Translations under genes and position numbers: made by a program
In this document: positions 24,801-39,800 of the stretch, in pieces
Position numbering within the stretch: the stretch's first letter is position 1
Layout of the letters: each line of letters opens with the position of its first letter
Notes under the pieces: model-generated
Database searches by the model: none
Seen by the model: the letters and a program-made list of their open reading frames with translations, nothing else
Told to the model about the DNA's origin: nothing
From: Argopecten irradians
Lineage: Eukaryota; Mollusca; Bivalvia; Pectinida; Pectinidae
Reading direction: 5' to 3'
Assembly: GCF_041381155.1 (NCBI RefSeq)
Contig: NC_091134.1
Location: forward strand, 65,642,969-65,706,968
Length of the DNA stretch: 64,000 nt

Positions 24801-27800
24801 CCTAGTTGTGCATATTGCATTTTGGGGACCCGATCGGTCAACAAGATGGCTGCCAGGCGACCATCTTGGATTTTGATAGTTAAAGTTTGTTACACAATTT
24901 TCTGAGAAAGTACAAAATGGGATCTTTCTCAAATTTCATATGTAGGTTCCCCTAGGGACCTAGTTGTGCATATTGTGTTTTGATACTGAATTGTCAACAA
25001 GACAGACGGCCATCTTGAATTTTGGTAGTGGAAGTTTGTTACCGCTATTTCTCAGAAAGTATTGAAGGGAATTAAAGCAAATTCCATACATAGGTTCCCC
25101 TAGGGCCCTTAAATATGCATTATTGCGTTTTGGAAGACGATTCGGTCAACAAGATGGCCGTCTTGCAGCCATCTTGGATTTTGGATACAGTTAAAGTTTG
25201 TTATTGCTATTTTTAAAAAAAGTACTGAAAGGATGTCTCTCAAATTTTATATGTAGGTTCCCTTAGGGCCTTAGTTGTGCATATTGCATTTTGTAACTGA
25301 TAGGTCAACAAGCATGGCTACAACGGCCGCCATCTTGGATTTCATTGTTGAAGTTTGTTGCCACTATTTCTTAGAAAGTGCTGCAGCGATCTGTCTCAAA
25401 TTTTATGTGTAGTCGTGTTTGAAAAAGTTTGAAAAGCAGGGAAAAGATCCCTCTTTCCATTGTCAGATCAACATAGATCATTCATTGGTGGGCGCCAAGA
25501 TCCCTCTGGGATCTCTTGTAATTATTATAAAGCGTTCTTAACATGGTAATTTTTCAATTTAAAGCTACCTGCAATTTAGAAATGATAATTGTCGCCATAA
25601 CATTAATGCAACCCTACTTGATCTGAATATACCGGCTTCACACCATCGGCACATTGTTGTGTAACATAAAAAAATGAATTAATTGTCTTGACATATAAAA
25701 CAAATTGATCTTTTAAGGGACATTTTTTTAAATAGTACATATAATCCCTTTTAGTCTAGTTCGTGTGTATTGAATTTTTACTATTTAAGGTTTGACATTT
25801 ATGTGCTTGAACGTTTTAGGAAATGCGCCGCACAGTGGAAAATTTTCTTGAATGAAGTACGAAAAATGTGCAGGGACCCCTTTTTTCTTTCAAAATAAGC
25901 ATTTTTAGAAAATTTCAGTCGGCGGAAAATGGGGGGCAAAAAGACATGTTTGCCCCCCCGTCCTGGGGGAATGGGGGGGGGGGGGGGCAGTTGCCCCCTG
26001 TCCCCCCGCTTCCTACGCCCCTGGGTCATTGATCAATACATTTTAATACGTGTATTTAAATTGTTAAAAATTTCTTTCTTTTTTTTCCCAAAATGTGTGA
26101 TAAAAAGGTTATGATATGTCAATTTTGATATCGCACCCTTTATCAGCCTTGACTGATATCAGCCATCGGGCCTAGCGGCCTTGGGCTGATATGGCGGTCT
26201 CGGGCTGTTAAATGGTGCGATATCAAAATTGTTATATAATAACCTCTAATTCCTCAAAAAGTGCTGAAGGGATCTTTCTCAAATTTAATATGTAGGTATC
26301 CCCTAGGGGCCCTAGTTGTGCATATTGCATTTTTGGACCAATCGGTGAACAAGATGGCCGCCAGGCCGCCATCTTGGATTTTGATAGTTAAAGTTTGTTA
26401 TCGCTTTTTTCTCAGATAGTACTGAAGGGATCTGTCTCAAATTTCATATGTAGGTTTCCCTAGGGACCTTGTTGTGAATTATTGCATTTTGGGGACCGAT
26501 CGGTCAACAAGATGGCCGCGCAGACAGCCATCTTGGATTTTGTTATTCAAAGTTTGTTATTGCTATTTCTCAGAAAGTACTGATAGGGATCTGTCTCAAA
26601 ATTCATATGTAGGTTCCCCTAGGGCCCTAGTTGTGCATATTGTGATTTGGGACCGATCGGTAGTCAACAAGATTTGCTGCCCAGGCAGCCATCTTGGATT
26701 TTGATATTCAAAGTTTGTTATGGCTATTTCTCAGAAAGTTATTGGAATGGATCTTTATCAAAATTTCACATGTAGGTTCCCCTAGGGCCCTAGTTGTGCT
26801 TATTGTGATTTGGGACTGATTGATCAACAAGATGGCCGCCAAGGAGTCATCTTGGATTTTGATAGTTTGAAGTTTGTTTACCGCAATTTCTCAAAAGTAG
26901 AGTACTGAAGCGAAAATATGTTGTATGTTTGAAAGAAGTTTAAAAAGTAGAAAAAGATCATCTTTCCTTTGTCAAGATATAGATCATTCTTTGGTGGGCG
27001 CCAAGATGTCCTCTGGAAAAACAAAAAAAAAAAAAGATCAGATCTTGTTAAATATTTGATAAACTTGCAGCAGTACATGTATTGATTTAACTTTTGCGAA
27101 AATGACAACACTTGCGTATGATCATTTTAGAATGGATTTTTTTTTTGTTATCACATCGTTACACACGTATAATCATTTTGGAATGGAATTTTTTTTATTA
27201 TCATTTCGTTCGACTGCACAAGTTTCAGCATGTTGTTTTTCCTCCTTTCAGGTTGTAGAAGTTGTAAATGGAGATGCATTAAATGTAAAAACAGGCGACA
27301 CAATTAAAAAAGTTTTCCTGGCGAGCATACGACCTCCAAGGTAGACCTTTAAATACATGGTTAAGACAATTTTAAAAAGTTATTGTGTAGACATGACAAA
27401 AACTACAGCTAAAGAATTCTTTCGTTCCAGACAATCCCTTGAACAGAATGAAAATGCACCCCCAGCCAGCAAGGAAGCAAACAAGAGACCACGCCCACTG
27501 TACGATATACCATATATGTTTGAGGCCAGGGAATTCCTCAGGAAAAAACTTATCGGAAAGAAAGTAAGTTATAAGGAAACAAGTGGTCCAGAGGGCCTGC
27601 ATTGTTGAATCATTCACACAGGAATGAGTTACCTGCTTTTCATGTTTATCTTTTAGTTGATTATTTGTTCCTCTAGGATGGTCAAGGTTTTTTCTCCACA
27701 TCTTAAAAGAAATATCCAATAAGAGACCACAATTTCTCTTCAGATCATGTCATTAAAGAGCATAGTTTCTCTCTCCTTCTGTACAAAATAGGCCATTATA

Positions 27801-30800
27801 ATAAAAGCAAGGATGTTACCATTCTATTTGTTTTAAGCATAGTTTATACACTTGTTACAAATATCTAAGAGAAACCTAGTTTGGTTATGAAAATAACTAC
27901 GTTATTACCATGAATTAGCTGTAAATATGTTTCGCTGTATATCTGGCCGATTTATTGTGATTTTAAAATGAAGGTCGCCAGAAGGGGATTGTATTGCAGT
28001 TAGTGATAAGGTGCTGCAGAAGTCTTCAATTATCATTCTTTGCTGCCACCATATGATTTTGGAGGGTTCAAATATCGTCCATATCCATCATGTCAAGTCT
28101 CGATTTCTTATAGAGGAAGGGGCACTTACATACATAATGTTAGAGCAGCATTTCTATTAGCTGTTTGTATTACAATTTTAAGAACCTGTAAAGCCATTTG
28201 TATCAGGAATACAAAAAAACACAAAAAGACTCCGTTGTGAAAGACTGAAATATTATATAAAGTTACATGTGATTGTTTCGTTAGATAATATTTATATCAG
28301 TATTACATTTAGTGTGATTATAATTGTATGTCATTAAATATATTTACAGGTAAGTGTACAAGTTGACTACATTCAGCCACCAAACCAAGGCTTCCCAGAG
28401 AAAATGTGTGCAACCATCACAACAGGAGGAGTGTAAGTATCTATTGTTACAGGCCATCCTCATTGACGGTCATCACAGATCACTTCGTAATAACAATCTG
28501 TAGTCATACCCAACCTTATCTGTCAATGTCTCTGTTTTACTAAAAATAGGAAATAAGTAAACCCATGGTCAGTGACTGCTGGCTACTTGGAAAGCCAAGA
28601 GTTTGTCCCTGCCTGAAAGAAGTTTTAAATCTGCAAAGGTACAAATGATTTTGTAAAGACTTTGATTCCATTCAACGAAATAGGGGAGAAGGGATCAAAT
28701 TGTTTTTCCCGTGTCTATTTCATCCCATTATATTTGTCCTGTCTCATCTCATTAGATGTGTTCTGCCTTGTCGTCCTTTCATATATATGATGTTTTAACA
28801 TCATAGAATGATGTAGTAGTGGGCATTTACATCTTCAAGGCATTTCTAGTTGGGTTCAATAGTGGTAATGTTGTACATAATAGCACTGTTTATATTTCAG
28901 AAATGTTGGAGAAGCATTAGTTGGTAAAGGCTTGGCTACAGTTATAAGGTACAGACAAGATGACGATCAACGCTCCTCCCACTACGATGAACTATTGGCA
29001 GCTGAAGCGAGAGCAATCAAGAAGGGAATGGGCCTGCATTCCAAAAAGGAGCCACCAATTCATAGAGTCGCTGATGTATCAGGGGTAAGTCCCAAACACA
29101 CAGAAATATGGAGAGATGATTAACTTTGTTCATTAAGATACTAGAGATGATCAATGAATCTTATGAATTACTTTGTAAAATTATATTTGTTTGTTGTAGG
29201 ATATCACAAAAGCCAAGCAGTTCCTTCCCTTCCTTCAGAGGGCTGGGAAGTCTGAAGCCATTGTAGAGTTTGTAGCTAGCGGCTCCCGTCTTCGTCTCTT
29301 CATTCCGCGAGAAACATGCCTAATTACATTCCTCGTGTCAGGTGAGAGAACAGTTCAGAAATTGTAAACTTACATGCGTTTGGACACATTGTTTTGAACT
29401 TAAAATGTAACAATGAAAATTTCCTTTATGCTTAAATATCCATGTACAGTCGACCCTGTCATGTTCAACTGGGCGTGACCCTGGTAAAAAATTAAATTAT
29501 TCAAGTATTTCAAAGGTAATGTTCTTGCTGATATTATGGTGAAAATCTTAATTATAACCCCCCCAAAAACACTTAAACCTAAACAGAATTTTACAGTTAG
29601 TTTTAAGTTACCACAGGATATAGCTGTATATGGAGCAGTACACATAAACAAACAGCATCTAATAGTAAACGGGCACCAATATATTTCTAGGTATCTCCTG
29701 CCCCAGAGGTACACGCACCATGCCCGGCGGAGTGGTCACACCGTCAGAACCCTATGGTGATGAAGCAATGCTTTTCACAAAAGAGATGTGTCTACAGCGC
29801 GAGGTCGAAGTTCAGGTTGAGGCTATGGACAAGGGAGGTAACTTTATTGGCTGGCTGTTTGTGGAGAATGTCAACCTGTCTGTCGGACTTGTGGAAGAAG
29901 GTTTATCGAAAGTTCACTTCACTGCAGAACGTAGCAACTACTACAAAGCATTATGTGTAGCACAGGACCATGCTAAGGCCAAAAAACTCAATGTAAGCAT
30001 ACAACTTTACCATGTGCTGGTGAAAAGGAAAAGAGGAATAAAATCTATTGATGAATTTTTATTCTTGACATCAATTGTTTGTTTTTTCCTGAGAATGTGT
30101 AATTTAAATGATTATTTCATGATTAAACTGGTAACTTTATAAGTTTTCATAATTCCTGCTGTCTTTCAATTGGAATCTAGAGAAAATTTGTCAAATAAAA
30201 TTATTGTTTATTTCTGTTGTATGCACTATGTTCTATGTATTGCATATTTCCAAGTAAGCACCAGAAATTCAATAATTTCCCATATTTCGCACTCTAAGGT
30301 TTTGGTCTTTGGTTGATGATTTCTTACAGATGTGGTCTACATATGAGGAGCCATTAGAGAAAGAAGAAGTAATTGAGGATACATCAGACAGGAAAGTGAA
30401 TTATAAACAGGTTGTTGTAACAGACGTGTCTCCAGAGGAACTCAAATTCTACGCTCAATATGTAGACAATGGTATGCACCATCCACTGCTTATTATAAGA
30501 TTTATAGTGGCAAAATGTGTATGATTCTTTATTGTGTTCATAAATCCAATTTAGCCATCTTAATCCAAACTTTACAGCAGCTAGGTAGATGTTGAAAGTG
30601 TCGAGTATATCATATTAGATACATTGAAACTCCTTTTATTGTCTTATTAGTGTAAGTTTTATCAATGACTTGTAGGCCCCCAGTTGGAGAAGTTGATGGA
30701 GCAGCTCCGTCAGGACATGGAGTCCAACCCTCCTCTGCCAGGCTCCTACACACCAAAGAAGGGTGATGTTTGTGCCGCTCAGTTCTCTGCTGACGAGTCT

Positions 30801-33800
30801 TGGTTAGTACACTTTACCTTATAAAGGTACATGTGCTGCTTTCTGTATCTCACTTGTGTCATAACTCGCTTTCAGTATGAGGGACACTTTCAATACTTCA
30901 ACAAATATAAGGTTGCCAGAAACTGATGGTTGGTGGAAACATGAAATTATACTGGTGTTAACATATCCAGTTCATTGAATTATTTCTAGAATAAAAGAAA
31001 CAAATAGCAGCCTGGTTTTAATCTAGGATTTTTACATGATTCTCCATGAACTTTACAGAGAAAGGAATTATTTTTAGTAATGCTCGCTTGCTTAGTCCAG
31101 CTTCTCAAGATCAGTTTTGTTTCTATGATAAAGTTTTAAACATAAAACCTCAAGATACACTGAGCATGATATTTTTTGTTTCAGGTACAGAGCAAAAGTA
31201 GAGAAAGTTGAGAAATCTAATGTGACTGTACTTTTCATCGACTATGGAAATGTAAGTACTTAAATTATGGGATGCCCACTTGCCTAAGACTTAACTTCTT
31301 TTAAAATGAATAAAAACAAATTATATCTTGTTAATTTTATTTCAATTTGTCTGAAATCATTCAAAGCTAAATGGCAAAATATTCGCTTAAACACTTCTAC
31401 TGTAAGGTGAAATTAATCATGGCCCAGTTTCACAAGCATTCCTTATTTATTATTCTTCATAGGAAATTATTGCAGACTTTAATATAGGAAAGCTCCTTAT
31501 CAGGTAACCTATTATTTATCATAAGAAAGCATTACAGACTTTAATATAGGAAGGCTCCTTATCAGGTAACCTATTATTTATCATAAGAAAGCATTACAGA
31601 CTTTAATATAGGAAGGCTCCTTATCAGGTAACCTATTATTTATCATAAGAAAGCATTACAGACTTTAATATAGGAAGGCTCCTTATCAGGTAACCTATTA
31701 TTTATCATAAGAAAGCATTACAGACTTTAATATAGGAAGGCTCCTTATCAGGTAACCTATTGTTTATCATAAGAAAGCATCACAGACTTTAATATAGGAA
31801 AGCTCCTTATCAGGTAACCTACTATTCTTCATAAGAAAGCATTACAGACTTTAATATAGGAAAGCTCCTTATCAGGTAACCTATTATTCTTCATAAGAAA
31901 GCATTACAGACTTTAATATAGGAAGGCTCCTTATCAGGTAACCTACTATTTATCATAAGAAAGCATTACAGACTTTAATATAGGAAAGCTCCTTATCAGG
32001 TAACCTATTATTTATCATAAGAAAGCATCACAGACTTTAATATAGGAAAGCTCCTTATCAGGTAACCTATTATTCTTCATAAGAAAGCATTACAGACTTT
32101 AATATAGGAAAGCTCCTTATCAGGTAACCTATTATTTATCATAAGAAAGCATTACAGACTTTAATATAGGAAGGCTCCTTATCAGGTAACCTACTATTCT
32201 TCATAAGAAAGCATTACAGACTTTAATATAGGAAAGCTCCTTATCAGGTAACCTACTATTTATCATAAGAAAGCATTACAGACTTTAATATAGGAAGGCT
32301 CCTTATCAGGTAACCTATTATTTATCATAAGAAAGCATTACCGACTTTAATATAGGAAGGCTCCTTATCAGGTAACCTATTGTTTATCATAAGAAAGCAT
32401 TACAGACTTTAATATAGGAAGGCTCCTTATCAGGTAACCTATTATTTATCATAAGAAAGCATTACCGACTTTAATATAGGAAGGCTCCTTATCAGGTAAC
32501 CTATTGTTTATCATAAGAAAGCATTACAGACTTTAATATAGGAAGGCTCCTTATCAGGTAACCTATTATTTATCATAAGAAAGCATTACCGACTTTAATA
32601 TAGGAAGGCTCCTTATCAGGTAACCTATTATTTATCATAAGAAAGCATTACAGACTTTAATATAGGAAGGCTCCTTATCAGGTAACCTATTATTTATCAT
32701 AAGAAAGCATTACAGACTTTAATATAGGAAGGCTCCTTATCAGGTAAACTATTATTTATCATAAGAAAGCATTACAGACTTTAATATAGGAAGGCTCCTT
32801 ATCAGGTAACCTACTATTTATCATAAGAAAGCATTACAGACTTCAATATAGGAAGGCTCCTTATCAGGTAACCTACTATTCTTCATAAGAAAGCATTACA
32901 GACTTCAATATAGGAAGGCTCCTTATCAGGTAACCTATTATTTATCATAAGAAAGCATTACAGACTTTAATATAGGAAGGCTCCTTATCAGGTAAACTAT
33001 TATTTATCATAAGAAAGCATTACAGACTTTAATATAGGAAGGCTCCTTATCAGGTAACCTACTATTTATCATAAGAAAGCATTACAGACTTCAATATAGG
33101 AAGGCTCCTTATCAGGTAACCTATTATTTATCATAAGAAAGCATTACAGACTTTAATATAGGAAGGCTCCTTATCAGGTAACCTACTATTTATCATAAGA
33201 AAGCATTACAGACTTTAATATAGGAAGGCTCCTTATCAGGTAACCTACTATTCTTCATAAGAAAGCATTACAGACTTTAATATAGGAAAGCTCCTTATCA
33301 GGTAACCTACTATTTATCATAAGAAAGCATTACAGACTTTCAATATAGGAAAGCTCCTTATCAGGTAACCTATTATTTATCATAAGAAAGCATTACAGAC
33401 TTTAATATAGGAAGGCTCCTTATCAGGTAACCTATTATTCTTCATAAGAAAGCATTACAGACTTTAATATAGGAAGGCTCCTTATCAGGTAACCTATTAT
33501 TTATCATAAGAAAGCATTACAGACTTTAATATAGGAAAGCTCCTTATCAGGTAAGGGCTGTTCCAGCAAAACATATATGGCACCCAGGGAAGGCAGTTTA
33601 AAAAATAGTATGTGCCATGGTGGGTTCAAAATAAAATCACTTCTGTGCCAGGGTGGCATTTCAATAAAATCACTTCTGTGGGTGGGTCTATCTGAAGCAT
33701 TTGTAACCTTTTGAAATAGAATGCAAAATTTGTGTTTTATAATGTTGCCGTAAATCATCCTGACTACAAAAATAACTGTTGAGAAAAATTTTAATTTCTG

Positions 33801-36800
33801 ACTATAATAATGTTTTGTTCATCTTCAATAAATAACAATTATTTTATTTTCTGGGTGTTCTGATATAATAATGACAAAATATTTATCTAAAACATATCAT
33901 ATCCATTCAAACTTGTCATTGGTACAGAGAAACAATGGATTAGTTTTGGCATTATCCTGTTGTCATCAACAGATCTTTATTTAAATTCACTGGTATTTAT
34001 CAAGTCAAGGAAAAAATGGCAGTTCACAAGCTTCAGTGTCTATGTCCAGATGTCTACTCTTGCATTAAGCTTGTGAAACACTTTGGTATCAGTAGTAGAA
34101 TTTCCGCTGGTTCTATGAGGATTGTATCTTTATACAGTAATAGATGCAGCACATCAAACAATAGTTCACTGCACCATATACAGTGCAATTTTGTCCTGGG
34201 ACTCTTTAGTGATGCTAGAAATCAAAATATGTAAATCCAAAAAGATGTTGGAGCAAAATGAAAAAAATCAAATCGCCTCTATGCCATGGTCTCATTCATA
34301 AAAAAATAGATATGTGTGGGGGTCAACAAAATTGAAAATCACTTCTATCGATGAGTCTCCAAATTTCAAAGTGCCTTCCCCCCCTACCATATATGTTTTG
34401 CTGGAACAGCCCTAACCTATTATTTATCATAAGAAAGCATTACAGACTTTAATATAGGAAAGCTCCTTATCAGGTAACCTATTGTTTATCATAAGAAAGC
34501 ATTACAGACTTTAATATAGGAAGGCTCCTTATCAGGTAACCTACTATTCTTCATAAGAAAGCATTACAGACTTTAATATAGGAAAGCTCCTTATCAGGTA
34601 ACCTACTATTTATCATAAGAAAGCATTACAGACTTTAATATAGGAAGGCTCCTTATCAGGTAACCTATTATTTATCATAAGAAAGCATTACAGACTTTAA
34701 TATAGGAAGGCTCCTTATCAGGTAACCTATTATTTATCATAAGAAAGCATTACAGACTTTAATATAGGAAAGCTCCTTATCAGGTAACCTATTATTTATC
34801 ATAAGAAAGCATTACAGACTTTAATATAGGAAGGCTCCTTATCAGGTAACCTACTATTTATCATAAGAAAGCATTACAGACTTTAATATAGGAAGGCTCC
34901 TTATCAGGTAACCTATTATTTATCATAAGAAAGCATTACAGACTTTAATATAGGAAGGCTCCTTATCAGGTAACCTATTATTTATCATAAGAAAGCATTA
35001 CAGACTTTAATATAGGAAGGCTCCTTATCAGGTAACCTATTATTCTTCATAAGAAAGCATTACAGACTTTAATATAGGAAGGCTCCTTATCAGGTAACCT
35101 ATTATTTATCATAAGAAAGCATTACAGACTTTAATATAGGAAGGCTCCTTATCAGGTAACCTATTGTTTATCATAAGAAAGCATTACAGACTTTAATATA
35201 GGAAGGCTCCTTATCAGGTAACCTATTATTTATCATAAGAAAGCATTACCGACTTTAATATAGGAAGGCTCCTTATCAGGTAACCTATTATTTATCATAA
35301 GAAAGCATTACAGACTTTAATATAGGAAGGCTCCTTATCAGGTAACCTATTATTTATCATAAGAAACATTACAGACTTTAATATAGGAAGGCTCCTTATC
35401 AGGTAACCTATTATTTATCATAAGAAAGCATTACAGACTTTAATATAGGAAGGCTCCTTATCAGGTAACCTACTATTTATCATAAGAAAGCATTACAGAC
35501 TTCAATATAGGAAGGCTCCTTATCAGGTAACCTACTATTCTTCATAAGAAAGCATTACAGACTTCAATATAGGAAGGCTCCTTATCAGGTAACCTATTAT
35601 TTATCATAAGAAAGCATTACAGACTTTAATATAGGAAGGCTCCTTATCAGGTAAACTATTATTTATCATAAGAAAGCATTACAGACTTTAATATAGGAAG
35701 GCTCCTTATCAGGTAACCTACTATTTATCATAAGAAAGCATTACAGACTTCAATATAGGAAGGCTCCTTATCAGGTAACCTATTATTTATCATAAGAAAG
35801 CATTACAGACTTTAATATAGGAAGGCTCCTTATCAGGTAACCTACTATTTATCATAAGAAAGCATTACAGACTTTAATATAGGAAGGCTCCTTATCAGGT
35901 AACCTACTATTCTTCATAAGAAAGCATTACAGACTTTAATATAGGAAAGCTCCTTATCAGGTAACCTACTATTTATCATAAGAAAGCATTACAGACTTCA
36001 ATATAGGAAAGCTCCTTATCAGGTAACCTATTATTCTTCATAAGAAAGCATTACAGACTTTAATATAGGAAGGCTCCTTATCAGGTAACCTACTATTCTT
36101 CATAAGAAAGCATTACAGACTTTAATATAGGAAAGCTCCTTATCAGGTAACCTACTATTTATCATAAGAAAGCATTACAGACTTTAATATAGGAAAGCTC
36201 CTTATCAGGTAACCTATTATTCTTCATAAGAAAGCATTACAGACTTCAATATAGGAAGGCTCCTTATCAGGTAACCTATTATTTATCATAAGAAAGCATT
36301 ACAGACTTTAATATAGGAAGGCTCCTTATCAGGTAACCTATTATTTATCATAAGAAAGCATTACAGACTTTAATATAGGAAAGCTCCTTATCAGGTAACC
36401 TATTATTCTTCATAAGAAAGCATTACAGACTTGAATATAGGAAAGCTCCTTATCAGGTAACCTATTATTTATCATAAGAAAGCATTACAGACTTTAATGT
36501 AGGAAGGCTCCTTATCAGGTAACCTATTATTTATCATAAGAAAGCATTACAGACTTTAATGTAGGAAGGCTCCTTATCAGGTAACCTATTATTTATCATA
36601 AGAAAGCATTACAGACTTTAATGTAGGAAGACTCCTTATCAGGTAACCTATTATTCTTCATAAGAAAGCATTACAGACTTTAATATAGGAAGGCTCCTTA
36701 TCAGGTAACCTACTATTTATCATAAGAAAGCATTACAGACTTTAATATAGGAAAGCTCCTTATCAGGTAACCTATTGTTTATCATAAGAAAGCATCACAG

Positions 36801-39800
36801 ACTTTAATATAGGAAGGCTCCTTATCAGGTAACCTACTATTTATCATAAGAAAGCATTACAGACTTTAATATAGGAAGGCTCCTTATCAGGTAACCTATT
36901 GTTTATCATAAGAAAGCATTACAGACTTTAATATAGGAAGGCTCCTTATCAGGTAACCTATTGTTTATCATAAGAAAGCATCACAGACTTTAATATAGGA
37001 AGGCTCCTTATCAGGTAACCTATTATTTATCATAAGAAAGCATTACAGACTTTAATATAGGAAGGCTCCTTATCAGGTAACCTACTATTCTTCATAAGAA
37101 AGCATTAGAGACTTTAATATAGGAAGGCTCCTTCACTTAAAATGTTTTCCTTAATGTCTGTAATGCTTTCCTATGGAGAATTGTATGTTAAGGAATGTTC
37201 GTGAACCTGGAACAAGACGCCTATATCTTTTGAAAATAGAAATAAATAGTATATTCTGTATATCGGCTGGTAGAATGTAACTCATGTGTCAATATAAAAC
37301 CTGTTAGATTAAAGTTTAGAGACTTGCACATTTTGAGCCATTATTTTCAGAACTGTACTCCATCCTATTACTGAAGCTCTAACTAAAATTTATTTTCCAT
37401 TTAATTTCAGAGGGAAAAGACAGATGCCTCAAGATTAGCCAAATTGCCTGCCTCCTATCAGACACTAGCGCCTCAAGCACAGGAGTTTGCTATGGCTTGT
37501 GTAACACTTCCTCCTGATGTAAGTGTTCTCTAGGCTTGTAGGATGACAATTTTAAAAGCTTTTCATATATATTTGTATAGATCATCTGTGTTTTCCCAAG
37601 TTTTTTCAGAACACTCCTTTTTTGAGAGAAATTATAGCAATCGATTTTACATAAGCTTGTAAAAATTAATTAAATATTTTGATCCCAATGTACTCACTTA
37701 CAAGCAATACTTTTTTAAACAAGCTTATATCCTATTTTCGCCCAATCTGATTGAAATACCATCCTTATAACCACTCCGTTCAATAGAGGATCTAACAACA
37801 TTCCATAAGGGGTCATGTTCAGATGACCTTTTATACCGGACTCTCTGTAATTCAGATCACATGCATTTTCTATACACTGCACATCAATTGAAAACGTCAT
37901 TTTGTCTCATTTTACATATACATTCAGCTTTGTTGTGCTATTTAGGAGAGATGACTACATACATGAACATAATTCTGACAGCTTTTTCAAACTATTTCGT
38001 CCCCTGAAATTCACATTCAAGATTCTGATGATAGCAATTGAATTTGAATGGCCATTTCCAAAGGTCATCAGAACTTGAACCGTTATGGGATGTTGTCAGA
38101 TCCTCTATTGAACAGAGTGGTTATACGAATCTGTATTTGAATCAGATTGATTTTCTCCCTGTGTTTTGGTATTAACTAGGGATGTCACGGTTCATGTTTT
38201 TTCAGCTCGGTTCGGTTTCAACTTTTTTTGATCGGTTTTCGGTTTTTTCGGTTCGGTTCAGGCAAATCTCAATTACACTTTTTAAGTCTATTTTCTATCA
38301 AAAGCAAGTTCTGCTTTAGATTTAAAGATGGTATATCACTTAAACAAATGGGTTTTTTTTTCTTTATCAAGATTTCACTTCTAATTAAAAACATATAATT
38401 TATTGCGCCCTGAAAAATAATCCACAGCACTATATCCTATATACATTGAAGTTCTAAAAGTGCATGCAGCAAAGAAATTCATTAATTATTCTATATCATT
38501 TTGTGTCTTAATTAGACATATAACACGATTAAATACCAATTTTTGTTCAAATATTGAGTATCATTTATGATCTCTCAGCAGTGGAACATCTTTAAAAAAC
38601 ATAATTGAACATTTTCTTATCTTTTTAACTCTTTCAGTACTATTGACACATTAATCAGTCACAGAGAGATATATGTCCTCGTATCCTTTATGATACATTA
38701 TTTCGTCACTAAAAACTTTTCTCGTATCCTTCATGACGCATTATTATGTGATGATTGACATGTGAAAATCGTAAGTTTTACCGCAAATCAATACATCGGT
38801 ATTATCCCAGAAAAAGTGTTTTTAAAAAGTATTATGCATTTGAATTATAATAGAGATAAACATTATTACGTACCAGGTGCATGTTCAATCGTAAAATGGT
38901 TTAATTCACGGAATATTGGCCGACGGAAACGCGATTGTTTACAATCGGCAACACAATGGCGGCTTGATTTAGCTGCCGATATTCTGCGGGATTAATGTTA
39001 TCGGAAAAATACATAATAAAAAATTATCAATTATAAAATATCAAACATTTAGTGAAATATATCATTTAGATATTATGTATGTGAAAAATCATGTCCGCAG
39101 AGAGCAAAAAACGATCTTCTGAATGACTGAACTTGCACACGTGTTACACATATATGTCGGTCAACAGGTGTATTTCTCGGGATTCTGACAAACAACTTCG
39201 CCGTATTTTCAATGAAATAATCTGCAATACAGTTTATACACGTAAATTACAGGTATTATAGGACAGTTATTTTTTTAATGAACTGAACCGAAACTTAGAA
39301 TTATCGTACCGAACCGAACCGTACTACGGTTGAATTTTTCAGTTAACCGTATTTTCGGTTAACCGTGACACTCCTAGTATTAACATATCAGATGGGTATC
39401 TAATGAAGTTCAGTCTTTGCTGAAGTATTGCCAGGTCAAAGTAAATATCATTCATCTAAAGATAGATAGACAATTCTCAGTGATATTTGAGGAGTGTACC
39501 ATAGATTTTTCTCCCATAGGACAAATATTCCTGATATCTTCAAATATAATTATAAATTATAAAATGGTTAACAGGAGGAGTCCAAAGCCGACGCCCTTGA
39601 TGCATTCTACAATGATATTATAAACAAGGAGCTTATGATGAACACTGAGTACAGAGTACCTGGTCAGGAATATGTGACACTCGTCTACCCTGACAACAAA
39701 GATGATGTTGCACAAGGTCTCATCTCAGCAGGTTGGATTCTTGCTGAAAAGAGACGCGAGAAGCGACTAGCAAAGATAGTGACAGACTACCAGAAAGCTC

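Noticed and set aside
25929..26029. Gly/Pro-rich peptide frames on both strands
   Set aside because: Come from C and G homopolymer runs in a repeat remnant.
31445..37136. CRISPR-like array
   Set aside because: Direct 62-bp units without distinct repeat/spacer parts, in an animal intron; it is a minisatellite.
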